NCBI RefSeq assembly: GCF_004353185.1
Contig: NZ_SMUS01000005.1
Coordinates: 1-64,000, forward strand
DNA length: 64,000 nt
Direction: 5' to 3'
From: Clostridium cuniculi
Lineage (GTDB): Bacteria > Bacillota > Clostridia > Clostridiales > Clostridiaceae
Each line of letters opens with the position of its first letter. Within the stretch, counting starts at the first letter, position 1. Positions 53,415 through 62,863 of the stretch are shown here, piece after piece. A program made the position numbers and the translations under genes. The notes below the pieces were generated by a model. That model was not told the DNA's origin. It saw nothing but the letters and a program-made list of their open reading frames with translations, and did not search any database.

Positions 53415-54674
53415 TTAATTATATTGTTCCTCTCTATACCTCTCTACTATTATTTCTTTTACTCTTCTTCCTTCTATTTTAGAAACAGAAATACTTAAAT
53501 CTTTATATACAAAACTTTCCCCAACTTTAGGCAGATATCCAAATTCCTTTATAATCCATCCATTAACAGTTTGTACCTCAAAGTCATCTACTTCTTCTTT
53601 CATATAAAATTCATCAAAAAAATCAACTAAAGAAACACTGCATACAACAGAATATCTATCTTCATCCAGCTTTTTAAAATATTCTACAACTTCATCATGT
53701 TCATCCCATATTTCACCTACTAGTTCCTCTAAGACATCTTCTAATGTTATAATCCCCATAGTTCCTCCGAATTCATCTATAACTACAGCCATATGATTTT
53801 TAAGATATTGAAATTTCTTTAAAAGCTCTGAAATCTTAGTATTTGAGGTTACATATACTATAGGTTTAATAATACTATCAATATTAACCTTATTTTCATC
53901 TAGCGCATCATAAAAATCCTTCTCATGGATTACTCCAATTATATTATCTATATTATTTTCATAAACAGGAAGTCTTGAAAACTTATTTTCTTTAAAAACT
54001 TTTCTTACATCCTCTATTGCAGTTTCTTTAGATATTGAAATTAAGTCAACTCTTGAAGTTAATATTTGATCTGCATCTAAATCATTAAATTCTATAGCTG
54101 AACGTATTAGCTTACTTTCATGTTCATCAATTCCACCTTTGATTTGCGCCTCTTCCACCATAGTCAATAACTCTTCTTCTACTTCTATTGGAATTTCTTC
54201 AACTTTTATCACCTTAGAAATAGTCTTTTTCCATAATCCAAATAAAAAATTAAGTGGAGTAAATATAATAAGTAATACTCTTAATATTGGAGTAGAAAAC
54301 ATTGCAAACTTTTCAGGACTCTCCTTTGATAAGCTTTTAGGAGATATTTCCCCAAATATTAATACTACTATAGTCATAACGATTGTTGATATTGTTACAC
54401 CTATATCTCCATAATATTTAGTAAAAACTATAGTCGCTATTGATGCGGATGCTATATTTACTATATTGTTACCTATTAATATAGTTGAAAGAATATTATC
54501 AAACTTTTTAGAAATATTTAATGTATTTTCTGCTTTCTTACTTCCATTTACAGCTAAGTTCTTTAATTTAATTTTATTTAAGCTCGAAAAAGCTGTTTCA
54601 GTAGCTGAAAAATAAGCTGACATAATAATAAGAATAGCAATAACAACAATCAATATCAGGGCATTATCATCCAT
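53415..54674 (-). CDS. CNNM/CorC-type membrane protein with CBS domains (hemolysin family)
   Basis: A 419-aa protein. The N-terminal DUF21/CNNM membrane domain (about residues 1-190; SAYFSATETAFSSLNKIKL, NNIVNIASASIATI) is followed by a CBS pair (ADQILTSRVDLISI, FSRLPVYENNIDNIIGVIHEKDFYDAL, FGGTMGIITLEDVLEELVGEIWDE) and a CorC/HlyC domain (YSVVCSVSLVDFF to WIIKEFGYLPKVGESF). Such proteins export or sense magnesium or cobalt. The direct function in this organism is not known. GGAGTGATGATTTAA precedes the ATG. Confidence 0.9.
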   Translation of the reverse strand: MDDNALILIVVIAILIIMSAYFSATETAFSSLNKIKLKNLAVNGSKKAENTLNISKKFDNILSTILIGNNIVNIASASIATIVFTKYYGDIGVTISTIVMTIVVLIFGEISPKSLSKESPEKFAMFSTPILRVLLIIFTPLNFLFGLWKKTISKVIKVEEIPIEVEEELLTMVEEAQIKGGIDEHESKLIRSAIEFNDLDADQILTSRVDLISISKETAIEDVRKVFKENKFSRLPVYENNIDNIIGVIHEKDFYDALDENKVNIDSIIKPIVYVTSNTKISELLKKFQYLKNHMAVVIDEFGGTMGIITLEDVLEELVGEIWDEHDEVVEYFKKLDEDRYSVVCSVSLVDFFDEFYMKEEVDDFEVQTVNGWIIKEFGYLPKVGESFVYKDLSISVSKIEGRRVKEIIVERYREEQYN

Positions 54675-54775
54675 TTAAATCATCACTCCATTTTATAAAT
54701 ATTTTATTTTACTAACAATATATGTTGCATAAATTAAAATATTATACAAAATAAATTCATTAAATTTAAATATAT

Positions 54776-54808
54776 AAAAAAAGATGAATAAAATAATCCA
54801 TCTTTTTT
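54776..54808 (-). terminator. terminator of codA
   Basis: On the minus strand AAAGATG...CATCTTT forms a stem with a short AT inner pairing, flanked by A and T tracts. Confidence 0.7.
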
Positions 54809-54816
54809 TATCTTTA

Positions 54817-56082
54817 CTATCTTTTAAATGTTACTTCTTTTTCTTCATTTACACTTATAAATGACTTACTTGGTATAGTTTTAGCTATAACTTTTCCTTC
54901 TCTTATTGAATATAAAACTTCAGCTCTTCTTCTAACAGCATCATAACCACTTTCAGCATTTAATAATATTAAATTACCTGGCTTACCTATTTCTATTCCA
55001 TATTCATCTTCAATATTTAAAGTTTTTGCACTATTAGTTGATATAAACTTTAATGATTCATTTATATCATCATATCCCATCATTTGGCATACATGTAATC
55101 CAAAGTGAACTACTTCAAGCATATTTCCTGTTCCCATTGGATACCATGGATCAAATATATCATCATGTCCAAATGAAACATTAATTCCAGCTTCATTTAG
55201 CTCCTTAACTCTTGTAATACCTCTTCTCTTAGGATATGTATCAAATCTTCCTTGAAGATGAGTATTAACTAAAGGATTTGAAACAAAGTTTATCCCTGAC
55301 ATCTTTAATAATCTAAATAACTTATATGTATATGCATCATTATATGATCCCATTGCTGTAGTATGGCTAGCTGTTACCTTGTTTTTAAGTCCAGTTTCTA
55401 AAGCTCTTGCAGCTACTACTTCTAAAAATCTTGATTGTTCATCATCTATTTCATCACAATGAACATCTACTAATACATCATACTTTTTAGCTAGTTCAAA
55501 TATTTTGTTAATCGATTCTACTCCATATTCTCTTGTAAATTCAAAGTGAGGTATAGCCCCTATTACATCTGCTCCTAATTTTATAGCTTCTTCTATTAAT
55601 TCTAATCCATTAGGATAAGAAAGTATTCCTTCTTGAGGAAAAGCTACAATTTGTAATGTAACATAATCTTTAACTTCTTCTCTTACTTCAATCATTGCTT
55701 TTAATGCAACTAAACTTTCATCAGTAACATCAACATGTGTTCTTATAAATTGAATTCCATTAGCTACTTGCCATTCTATTGCTTTTTTTGCTCTAGTTTT
55801 AACATCTTCCTTAGTTAAAAACTCTTTTCTTTGAGACCATCTTTCTATCCCTTCAAAAAGAGTTCCACTCTTATTCCACTCTGGTTCTCCTGCAGTTAAA
55901 GTAGTGTCTAAATGTATGTGTGGTTCTATAAAAGGAGCAGAAGCTAAGGCTCCTTTTCCTTCTATAACTTCTTCATTATTTACTACCTCTAAATTTTCTG
56001 CTATTTCATCAAATTTTCCATCTACTATTCTTATATCAAATAATCCTTCTCTATCTAAAAGTCTTATATTTTTAATTAACAT
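54817..56082 (-). CDS. codA: cytosine deaminase
   Basis: An amidohydrolase of 421 aa that converts cytosine to uracil for pyrimidine salvage. Metal ligands are in PHIHLDTTL (HxH), [10 protein letters not shown] (His and Cys-Asp-Glu), TASHTTAMG (His) and [19 protein letters not shown] (Asp). It lies 14 bases after codB, with AAGGTGATGATAAAAT before the ATG. It is regulated with codB by the PyrR-type attenuator upstream. Both functions let the cell scavenge cytosine when pyrimidines are low. Confidence 0.95.
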   Translation of the reverse strand: MLIKNIRLLDREGLFDIRIVDGKFDEIAENLEVVNNEEVIEGKGALASAPFIEPHIHLDTTLTAGEPEWNKSGTLFEGIERWSQRKEFLTKEDVKTRAKKAIEWQVANGIQFIRTHVDVTDESLVALKAMIEVREEVKDYVTLQIVAFPQEGILSYPNGLELIEEAIKLGADVIGAIPHFEFTREYGVESINKIFELAKKYDVLVDVHCDEIDDEQSRFLEVVAARALETGLKNKVTASHTTAMGSYNDAYTYKLFRLLKMSGINFVSNPLVNTHLQGRFDTYPKRRGITRVKELNEAGINVSFGHDDIFDPWYPMGTGNMLEVVHFGLHVCQMMGYDDINESLKFISTNSAKTLNIEDEYGIEIGKPGNLILLNAESGYDAVRRRAEVLYSIREGKVIAKTIPSKSFISVNEEKEVTFKR

Positions 56083-56096
56083 ATTTTATCATCACC

Positions 56097-57350
56097 TTAT
56101 TTATCAGTTATTTTGGTTCCTATTATGTAAACTATCATTGTCGTTAATATTGCATTTACAGCTATAACTCCAACTGTTATAACATTTGCAACAATAAATC
56201 CTGCTAAGAAAGCTACTATTGCTATCCAATTTACACTTTTAAATTTTGCTTTTTCAATGTTATCATACTTTCTCTTCTTTATAAAGAAGTAATCTGCTAT
56301 TATTATTCCACCAACTGGAGGTAACATTGAATTTAAGAAAGTTAAGAATGCTGTAAAGTTATTATTTAACCATATTGCTCCTAATGTTCCTATAAGTCCA
56401 CCTATGATTACCATTTGCTTTTTAGGTAATTTAGTTATATTTGATAACCCAAGCCCTGCTGTATAAATCGCATTATCATTAGTTGTCCAAATATTTAATC
56501 CTAAAACTAATATTGCTGGTATTACTAAACCTTGTGAGAACATTACATCTGCTATATCTGAATTTCCTGTAACCATTGCTCCAACTGCTCCAAATAAGAA
56601 CATTAAAGAATTTCCTATAAAGAAAGCTATTACTGTTGTTCCTACAGCTACTTTTTTATTTTTTGAGAATCTAGCAAAGTCTGGAGTTGCTGTTCCTCCA
56701 CTTATAAATGAACCAACACATAAAGTTACTGCCGTTACTAATGCCATTTTACTAGTTGGCTCTATATTCATTAAACCTTGAACTCCACCAACAGAATTAG
56801 TTGCCATTATTGCTGATGTACTACCTAATATTGCAATTGCTGGTACTGCTATTGCACTTAATATTGTTAAAGACTTCATTCCAAAGTAAGCTGTTGCTGT
56901 CATTAATAATCCTGTTATTGCTACTAATAAATATAAGTTTATATTAAATCTATTTGCTACTGGTATTGCAAACATAGCTATTCCAACACCAAACCATCCT
57001 ATTTGTGTAATACTAGTTACAAAAGATGCAAGATATGAACCTTTTTCACCAAATGAATATCTAGCAAGTAAATGCATTGAAAGTCCTGTATCTGCTCCTA
57101 TATATGCCAGTAGTCCTGTGTAGCAAGCTAAAATTAAGTTTCCTAAGAATACTGCTATGAAAAACTCTTTTAGCGATAGGCCTGTCCCTAAATTTCCTCC
57201 TGTTAACATACTAGCTGAGAAGAATGTAAATCCAAGCATAACAACGAACATTGAAAAGAATCCCTTTTTATCCTTACTATGTACATGAGTTAATGCGTAA
57301 TCATGATCTTCTTTACTAAACTGTGTCTCCATATTTAATTTTGCTTCCAT
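56097..57350 (-). CDS. codB: cytosine permease (NCS1 family)
   Basis: A 417-aa nucleobase:cation symporter with about 12 predicted membrane segments. The N-terminal KEDHDYALTHVHSKDKKGF is followed by MLTGGNLGTGLSLKEFFIAV and later SGGTATPDFARFSKNKKVA and TNDNAIYTAGLGLSN, as in CodB of enteric bacteria. AAGGAGATTTAAAA precedes the ATG. It imports cytosine for CodA and is first in the codBA unit. Confidence 0.94.
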   Translation of the reverse strand: MEAKLNMETQFSKEDHDYALTHVHSKDKKGFFSMFVVMLGFTFFSASMLTGGNLGTGLSLKEFFIAVFLGNLILACYTGLLAYIGADTGLSMHLLARYSFGEKGSYLASFVTSITQIGWFGVGIAMFAIPVANRFNINLYLLVAITGLLMTATAYFGMKSLTILSAIAVPAIAILGSTSAIMATNSVGGVQGLMNIEPTSKMALVTAVTLCVGSFISGGTATPDFARFSKNKKVAVGTTVIAFFIGNSLMFLFGAVGAMVTGNSDIADVMFSQGLVIPAILVLGLNIWTTNDNAIYTAGLGLSNITKLPKKQMVIIGGLIGTLGAIWLNNNFTAFLTFLNSMLPPVGGIIIADYFFIKKRKYDNIEKAKFKSVNWIAIVAFLAGFIVANVITVGVIAVNAILTTMIVYIIGTKITDK

Positions 57351-57403
57351 TTTTAAATCTCCTTAAACATAAAATTTAAAAACCAGTGCCTAAGTTATAA
57401 AAA

Positions 57404-57563
57404 AACGACCTTTCCTTAATATAGAAAGGTCGTTACTACTTAAAATTAGATACTATTATAAATAATAATATAAAATATTATTATAGTATCTAAAACTTTA
57501 TCTGTCGTATAATCTCCGACCTTTTTAATCTCTCTGGATTAAGTTTAAAGGACTAGTTTTCTC
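57404..57563 (-). promoter_or_regulatory. PyrR-type attenuator in the codBA leader
   Basis: On the minus strand the leader has a PyrR-binding hairpin: TTAAT-CCAGAGAG-ATTAA (57542-57525), matching the AATCCAGAGAG loop of pyr operon mRNAs. A lower stem CCTTT/AAAGG sequesters AAAGGTCG, which otherwise can pair with CGACCTTT of the terminator arm. The terminator is an 11-bp stem AACGACCTTTC/GAAAGGTCGTT (57434-57404) followed by T's. PyrR binding should favour termination when UMP/UTP are high. A separate AT hairpin (AGATACTAT/ATAGTATCT) lies between. Confidence 0.85.
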
Positions 57564-57569
57564 GAAGTC

Positions 57570-57599
57570 ATTATATACTTTTTTGTCGAATAAAGTCAA
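57570..57599 (-). promoter_or_regulatory. promoter of codBA
   Basis: On the minus strand: TTGACT (57599-57594), 18 bases, TATAAT (57575-57570). The start of transcription is expected near 57563. Confidence 0.75.
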
Positions 57600-57624
57600 C
57601 ACATTTTTTAAATCTATAAAAATA

Positions 57625-57663
57625 CCTCCGGGGTTAATCCAATATTTGGATTAACCCCGGAGG
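57625..57663 (-). terminator. terminator of ispG
   Basis: An 18-bp perfect GC-rich stem (57625-57642 with 57646-57663) with a TAT loop, followed by TATTTTT on the minus strand. It is the strongest hairpin in the window. Confidence 0.9.
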
Positions 57664-57675
57664 AAGTTACATTTT

Positions 57676-58725
57676 TTACAAGTTTTCTATCTCTTTCATT
57701 AATTCTTCAATAAGATCTTCTTCTTTAACTTTTTTAATTATTTCACCTTTTTTGAAGATTAATCCCTCACCTTTTCCACCTGCAATACCAATATCCGCTT
57801 CTCTTGCTTCTCCAGGACCATTTACAACACATCCCATTACTGCAACCTTAATATTTTTATTACAGTTTTCAAGTTTCTTTTCAACCTCTTCAGCAATCTT
57901 TATAAGGTTAATTTGAGTTCTTCCACAAGTCGGACAAGATACAAAAGTCATTCCTTGATTTTTTAAACCTAGAGCAATTAACATTTCTTTTGCTACTTTA
58001 ATCTCTTCTATTGGATCACTAGTTAAGGATACTCTTATAGTATCTCCTATCCCTTCTGCTAATAAAGTCCCTATTCCAAGTGTTGATTTTATAGTTCCTC
58101 TAAATACAGTACCTGATTCAGTAACACCTAAATGAAGAGGATAATTACATTTACTACTCATTAATCTGTAAGCCTCAATCATCATAGGAACATCAGAAGA
58201 CTTAATTGAAATAACTATATCATAAAAATCTAGTTCTTCTAATATCTTAACATGTCTTAATGCTGATTCAACAAGACCTTTAGCTGTTGGTTTACCATCT
58301 CTCTCTAATATATCTTTTTCTAAGGAACCAGAATTAACACCTATTCTTATTGGAATATTTTTAGCCTTACAAGCTTCTGTAACAGCTTTTACTCTCTCTA
58401 CATCTCCAATATTACCTGGATTAATTCTAATTGCACTAATTCCATTTTCAACACATTTTAATGCTAATCTGTAATCGAAATGTATATCTGCAACTACAGG
58501 CATTGGAGAACCTGCACAAATATCCTTTATTGCTTCAGCTGCTTCCATATCAGGAACAGCACATCTTATTATTTCACAACCTGCTACATGAAGAGCTCTT
58601 ATTTGATCTAATGTAGCCTCTACATCTCTTGTATCTGTATTAGTCATAGATTGAATCGAAACTGGTGAATCTCCACCAATATAAACTGATCCAACCTTAA
58701 CTTTTCTAGTAAATTTTCTTTCCAT
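57676..58725 (-). CDS. ispG: 4-hydroxy-3-methylbut-2-en-1-yl diphosphate synthase (flavodoxin)
   Basis: An iron-sulfur enzyme of the MEP isoprenoid pathway (349 aa). It opens with SVYIGGDSPVSIQSMTNTDT. The [4Fe-4S] ligands are in SCPTCGRTQINL and MGCVVNGPGEA. It lies ten bases after rseP, with AGGAGTGGAAAA before the ATG, and is the last gene of the dxr-rseP-ispG unit. Confidence 0.96.
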   Translation of the reverse strand: MERKFTRKVKVGSVYIGGDSPVSIQSMTNTDTRDVEATLDQIRALHVAGCEIIRCAVPDMEAAEAIKDICAGSPMPVVADIHFDYRLALKCVENGISAIRINPGNIGDVERVKAVTEACKAKNIPIRIGVNSGSLEKDILERDGKPTAKGLVESALRHVKILEELDFYDIVISIKSSDVPMMIEAYRLMSSKCNYPLHLGVTESGTVFRGTIKSTLGIGTLLAEGIGDTIRVSLTSDPIEEIKVAKEMLIALGLKNQGMTFVSCPTCGRTQINLIKIAEEVEKKLENCNKNIKVAVMGCVVNGPGEAREADIGIAGGKGEGLIFKKGEIIKKVKEEDLIEELMKEIENL

Positions 58726-58735
58726 TTTTCCACTC

Positions 58736-59755
58736 CTATAAACTAATAGGGAATAATATATCCTTTAATGTTACTACTATCATAAATCCTATTAACACCA
58801 TAAACCCTACATAATTTAATGCTCCAACTATTTTATCAGGAACTTTTCTTCTAGTTATAAGTTCAATTAATAAAATAACTGTCCATCCTCCATCTAAGGC
58901 AGGGAATGGTAATAAATTAAACACTGCTAAATTAATACTAAGGAATCCAAGGAAATATGTTAATGATATTAAACCACTTTTAGCAACTTCTGTTGACATT
59001 TTTATTATTGTAACTGGTCCACCAACATCTGTCTTAAAGTTTACCTTACCTGTAACCATCATTGCTAAACTCTTATAAGTTTGAGTTACTAATGAAATAG
59101 TCTCATTAAATGACTCTTTAATTGACTGAATTATTGTTGGCTTTTCAACAAGTGTATAATAAAGTCCTACTTGATATATTTGACTCCCATCCTCCTCAAC
59201 TAATCTTGGTGTTACAGTAATATTTTCTTTATTTCCATTTCTATCTACTACTAAATCTACTGAACCACCTTTTGCCATTTGAATCCCCATTGAAACATCA
59301 GTAGTAGTAAATACCTTTGACCCATCTATACTTAATATTCTATCTCCAACCTCTAAGCCAGACTCTATAGCTGCAGAGTTTTCAACTAATTTACTTATTA
59401 CTGGTTCTGAATATCCCCTATTACTTATTATAATTGCAAATGCAATAATTGCAAATATAACGTTCATTGTAACACCAGCTATTATAACACTAATTCTTCT
59501 TAATGGTGATTTGCTAGAAAAGCTTCTTTCATCATCACTAGCCTCTTCTTCACCAAGCATCTTTACATATCCTCCAATAGGGAATAACCTTAATGAATAT
59601 TGAGTTTCTTTTCCCTTTTTAGAAAGAATCTCTGGTCCCATACCAATTGAAAACTCTTCTACTTTTATTCCATTAGCCTTAGCCATAATAAAGTGTCCTA
59701 ATTCATGAACAATTATTAATAAACTAAAACCCAATATTGCCATTATAATATACAC
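58736..59755 (-). CDS. rseP: RIP metalloprotease RseP (site-2 protease)
   Basis: An intramembrane zinc protease (339 aa). The HELGH motif lies in IIVHELGHFIMAKANGI, a PDZ domain spans about residues 115-185 (SAAIESGLEVGDRILSIDG), and the second ligand is in NLLPFPALDGGW. It cleaves anti-sigma factors and signal peptides in other bacteria. The GTG start at 59755 directly follows the dxr stop, with GGAG eight bases upstream, so translation is coupled. Confidence 0.94.
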   Translation of the reverse strand: MYIIMAILGFSLLIIVHELGHFIMAKANGIKVEEFSIGMGPEILSKKGKETQYSLRLFPIGGYVKMLGEEEASDDERSFSSKSPLRRISVIIAGVTMNVIFAIIAFAIIISNRGYSEPVISKLVENSAAIESGLEVGDRILSIDGSKVFTTTDVSMGIQMAKGGSVDLVVDRNGNKENITVTPRLVEEDGSQIYQVGLYYTLVEKPTIIQSIKESFNETISLVTQTYKSLAMMVTGKVNFKTDVGGPVTIIKMSTEVAKSGLISLTYFLGFLSINLAVFNLLPFPALDGGWTVILLIELITRRKVPDKIVGALNYVGFMVLIGFMIVVTLKDILFPISL

Positions 59756-60928
59756 TTACTTCACTCCTAACTCCCATTTAGTTCTTATATACTCTCTAAC
59801 CTTTTTATCTAACTCTATAATATTATCTAAAGTTAATTCATCATAATAATTTTCTTTAAATACACCCATACATTCTTCTATTATTTCTGCGATTTGTAAG
59901 AACTTTATTTTTTCTTTTAATAATAAGGCTACAGCTTCTTCATTTGCACCATTTAATATAGTAGGAGCCAACCCTCCAATTTTCCCTGCTTCATATGCAA
60001 ATCTTAAACATTTAAATGTTTCTAAATCTGGTTTTTCAAATGTTAATGCACCTAACTCATAAAAGTTAACTGGCTTTGCTATCATATCTTTTCTTTCAGG
60101 ATAGTTTAATGCATATTGAATAGGTAATCTCATATCTGGAGATCCTAACTGCGCAATAACACTAGCATCCTTATATTCAACCATAGAATGAATTATACTT
60201 TGTGGATGAACAATAACTTCTATATTATCATAGTCACAATCAAATAAGAAATGAGCTTCTATAACTTCTAGACCTTTATTCATTAATGTAGCCGAATCTA
60301 TAGATATTTTTTGCCCCATATTCCATTTTGGATGTTTAAGTGCTTCTTTAACTGTTACATCTTTTAACTCTTCAATAGTCTTTCCTCTAAATGGTCCTCC
60401 AGATGCAGTTAATAATATCTTATTTATATCTTTATTTTTATATCCACTTAAACTTTGGAATATAGCACTATGTTCTGAATCTACAGGCAATATTTTTACG
60501 TTATTTTCCTTGGCCTTATTCATAACAAGCTCTCCAGCAACAACTAATGTTTCCTTATTAGCTAAAGCTATATCCTTTTTTGCCTCTATTGCTGCTATTG
60601 TAGGTTTTAAACCTATCATTCCCACAACAGATGTAACTACAGTATCAATTTCTTCTAAAGTTGCAATTTTAACTAATCCATCTATACCACTAAAAACTTG
60701 TATATTAGGATATTCCTTATTACAAAACTCTTCAATAATCTTTGAAGAATTTTCATCCATCATTGCTACATATTTAGGCTCAAACTCTCCTATTATTTCT
60801 TTAATCTTATCAACTGAAGAATTTGCTGTAATTCCTATAAGATTAATTTTTCCATCTGAATTTCTTATTACATCTAGAGTCTGCGTTCCTATAGAACCCG
60901 TTGCCCCTAAAATCGAAATATTTTTCAT
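59756..60928 (-). CDS. dxr: 1-deoxy-D-xylulose-5-phosphate reductoisomerase
   Basis: Second enzyme of the MEP pathway, making MEP from DXP with NADPH (390 aa). The N-terminal Rossmann loop is ISILGATGSIGTQTLDVI. PVDSEHSAIFQSL, LTASGGPFRGKT and MNKGLEVIEAHFLF carry the conserved Glu/Ser/Lys binding residues. AGGAGGTATTA precedes the ATG, nine bases after the AI-2E-family gene. Confidence 0.96.
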   Translation of the reverse strand: MKNISILGATGSIGTQTLDVIRNSDGKINLIGITANSSVDKIKEIIGEFEPKYVAMMDENSSKIIEEFCNKEYPNIQVFSGIDGLVKIATLEEIDTVVTSVVGMIGLKPTIAAIEAKKDIALANKETLVVAGELVMNKAKENNVKILPVDSEHSAIFQSLSGYKNKDINKILLTASGGPFRGKTIEELKDVTVKEALKHPKWNMGQKISIDSATLMNKGLEVIEAHFLFDCDYDNIEVIVHPQSIIHSMVEYKDASVIAQLGSPDMRLPIQYALNYPERKDMIAKPVNFYELGALTFEKPDLETFKCLRFAYEAGKIGGLAPTILNGANEEAVALLLKEKIKFLQIAEIIEECMGVFKENYYDELTLDNIIELDKKVREYIRTKWELGVK

Positions 60929-60937
60929 TAATACCTC

Positions 60938-61918
60938 CTACAATGTTCCTTCATATATTATATCTTTTGCAATTAAACAGTATATAGGGCCTATTAATAA
61001 TCCTATTATTCCAAATACTTCTGCACCTATATACATTGAAAGCATTACCACTAGTGGATGAATATCTAACTTAGAGCTAAGAAACTTAAGTTCTAATATC
61101 TCTCTTATTACTTGCAGTAACAAATATAATGCTATTAATCCAACTACTAGTAAGTATTCTTTCATTATTATATTGTATATTATAATTGGAATAAATACAA
61201 TTATAGTTCCTACATATGGTAATATATCTAGTATGCCACAAATAACACCTAAAAATATTGCACTAGGAACTCTTAAAATTTTGAATCCTATAATAGTAAT
61301 AATCATACACATAATTACTAATTTTAATTCAATTTTTACTACTTCTCTCAAATTATTCTTTTTCACCCTTATAGTATCTACAATATCATAAGGTAATAAA
61401 CAATTTAATAACCTTAAAAACAATCTTTTATCAACTAAAACAAAATATACACACATATTTGCAATTACATAGGATAAAATACTTTGTCCTGTTACCGCTA
61501 ATCCACTTCTGAAAGTTAAAGAAGTTAAACTATGTGAATTATTTGATATAACCTTTTCTATATCAATATTAAATACCTCACTAATATTTTCTATGAATTC
61601 TTTTATCCTATCTATATGCTCCACATAAAAACTTTGTACTAAATCTATTATAGAGTTTCCAAAATAAAATATAAAACAAAATAATAATATATTTATTATC
61701 AAAATAGTTAGTGCTCCAGCAATTTCTTTTTTATTAATTATTTTTTTTACAATATCGTATACTGGTGTTGATATAACTATCAAAACTAAAATAGTCATAA
61801 ATGGCTTAAAATAGTTTTTTATTATAAAAGTTACAATTACAAATATTAATAATAAAAATAACAAATCAACTAATGTTTTATATTGATAATGTTTTTTATA
61901 TCCATTATATAACCTCAT
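60938..61918 (-). CDS. AI-2E family transporter-like membrane protein
   Basis: A 326-aa integral membrane protein of the AI-2E/PerM family with about seven hydrophobic segments, including the family region GVICGILDILPYVGTIIVFIPIIIYN and LIGPIYCLIAKDIIY at the end. Proteins of this family are annotated as AI-2 exporters or Na+/H+ antiporters, but their substrates are rarely known. AGGAGGAGAAA precedes the ATG. It lies upstream of dxr (nine-base gap), a place not usual for it in Bacilli. Confidence 0.85.
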   Translation of the reverse strand: MRLYNGYKKHYQYKTLVDLLFLLLIFVIVTFIIKNYFKPFMTILVLIVISTPVYDIVKKIINKKEIAGALTILIINILLFCFIFYFGNSIIDLVQSFYVEHIDRIKEFIENISEVFNIDIEKVISNNSHSLTSLTFRSGLAVTGQSILSYVIANMCVYFVLVDKRLFLRLLNCLLPYDIVDTIRVKKNNLREVVKIELKLVIMCMIITIIGFKILRVPSAIFLGVICGILDILPYVGTIIVFIPIIIYNIIMKEYLLVVGLIALYLLLQVIREILELKFLSSKLDIHPLVVMLSMYIGAEVFGIIGLLIGPIYCLIAKDIIYEGTL

Positions 61919-62011
61919 TTTCTCCTCCTATCTTAAATTAATATTTCAATATATTACATTATTAATTTATTAATACCACTTATAATTTAGACTATATTTC
62001 AATTATAAAAC

Positions 62012-62045
62012 AAAAAAGGATACAATAGTTAAACTATCGTATCCT
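62012..62045 (-). terminator. terminator of uppS-cdsA
   Basis: AGGATACAATAGTT (62017-62030) pairs with AACTATCGTATCCT (62032-62045); the C/A mismatch becomes G-U on the minus strand. A long T tract follows on the minus strand. Confidence 0.82.
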
Positions 62046-62050
62046 GCTTA

Positions 62051-62845
62051 TTAAATTCCTACTACAAATGTTAAATAATAAAAAACAACTACTGCATTAA
62101 ATAAAATTGAATCAAATCTATCTAATATACCACCATGTCCCGGAATAAGATTACTATAATCTTTTAGTCCAACAAATCTTTTAATAGATGATGCAACTAA
62201 GTCTCCAAATTGCCCCATTATTCCACATAACGCTCCTATTAAGAAGAAATGAATAATATTTACCTGTGGAACATATGCACTAACTGCTACACCAAACAAT
62301 CCACATCCAAGAGTAGCACCTAAAAATCCACCAATTGACCCCTCAATTGTTTTTTTAGGACTCACCTTTGGACAAAGCTTATGTTTACCAAAGAATCTAC
62401 CAAAATAGTATGCTACTGTATCAGAAAGCCATGATCCAATAAATATTAACCACACTAAAAATTGTCCACCAACTTTTTCATTAACTAATGGAATAAAACT
62501 GAATAATATTACAACATAAATAAATCCTAAAAAAGTTATAGCTACATCTACAAAAGAATATTTTAAATCAATTATAGGTATTATTAATGCTATTACCATA
62601 GCTATAACTAAAATATACATCATCTTTTCAAAATCATTATTAAATGCATAATAGACAATCAATAATATATAACTAATTATAGGAATACTTTTTATTTCCT
62701 TTGTCTTTAACGCATTATAAAACTCATATAATCCACATATAGATAATGCTATAGTAAATAACTTTAGTGGTAATCCACCTAAAAGTACAAAAATCAATAA
62801 CGGAGCAAGTACAACGGCTCCTAAATATCTACTATTTAATTTCAA
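62051..62845 (-). CDS. cdsA: phosphatidate cytidylyltransferase
   Basis: A membrane enzyme (264 aa) that makes CDP-diacylglycerol for phospholipid synthesis. The family signature is SPKKTIEGSIGGFLGATLGCG and then GDLVASSIKRFVGLKDYSNLIPGHGGILDRFDS near the C-terminus (residues about 215-250). Six or more hydrophobic segments are evident. It lies 18 bases after uppS, with GGAGGTTGGAAGTT before the ATG. Confidence 0.96.
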   Translation of the reverse strand: MKLNSRYLGAVVLAPLLIFVLLGGLPLKLFTIALSICGLYEFYNALKTKEIKSIPIISYILLIVYYAFNNDFEKMMYILVIAMVIALIIPIIDLKYSFVDVAITFLGFIYVVILFSFIPLVNEKVGGQFLVWLIFIGSWLSDTVAYYFGRFFGKHKLCPKVSPKKTIEGSIGGFLGATLGCGLFGVAVSAYVPQVNIIHFFLIGALCGIMGQFGDLVASSIKRFVGLKDYSNLIPGHGGILDRFDSILFNAVVVFYYLTFVVGI

Positions 62846-62863
62846 ACTTCCAACCTCCTTTAA

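Noticed and set aside
57404-57563. Purine riboswitch before codBA
   Set aside because: The leader lacks the purine aptamer core, and the AATCCAGAGAG loop and alternative pairing fit PyrR instead.
60510-61061. 183-codon plus-strand frame opposite dxr
   Set aside because: It is antisense to a clear dxr gene and ends inside the AI-2E-family gene; its length comes from codon bias in dxr.
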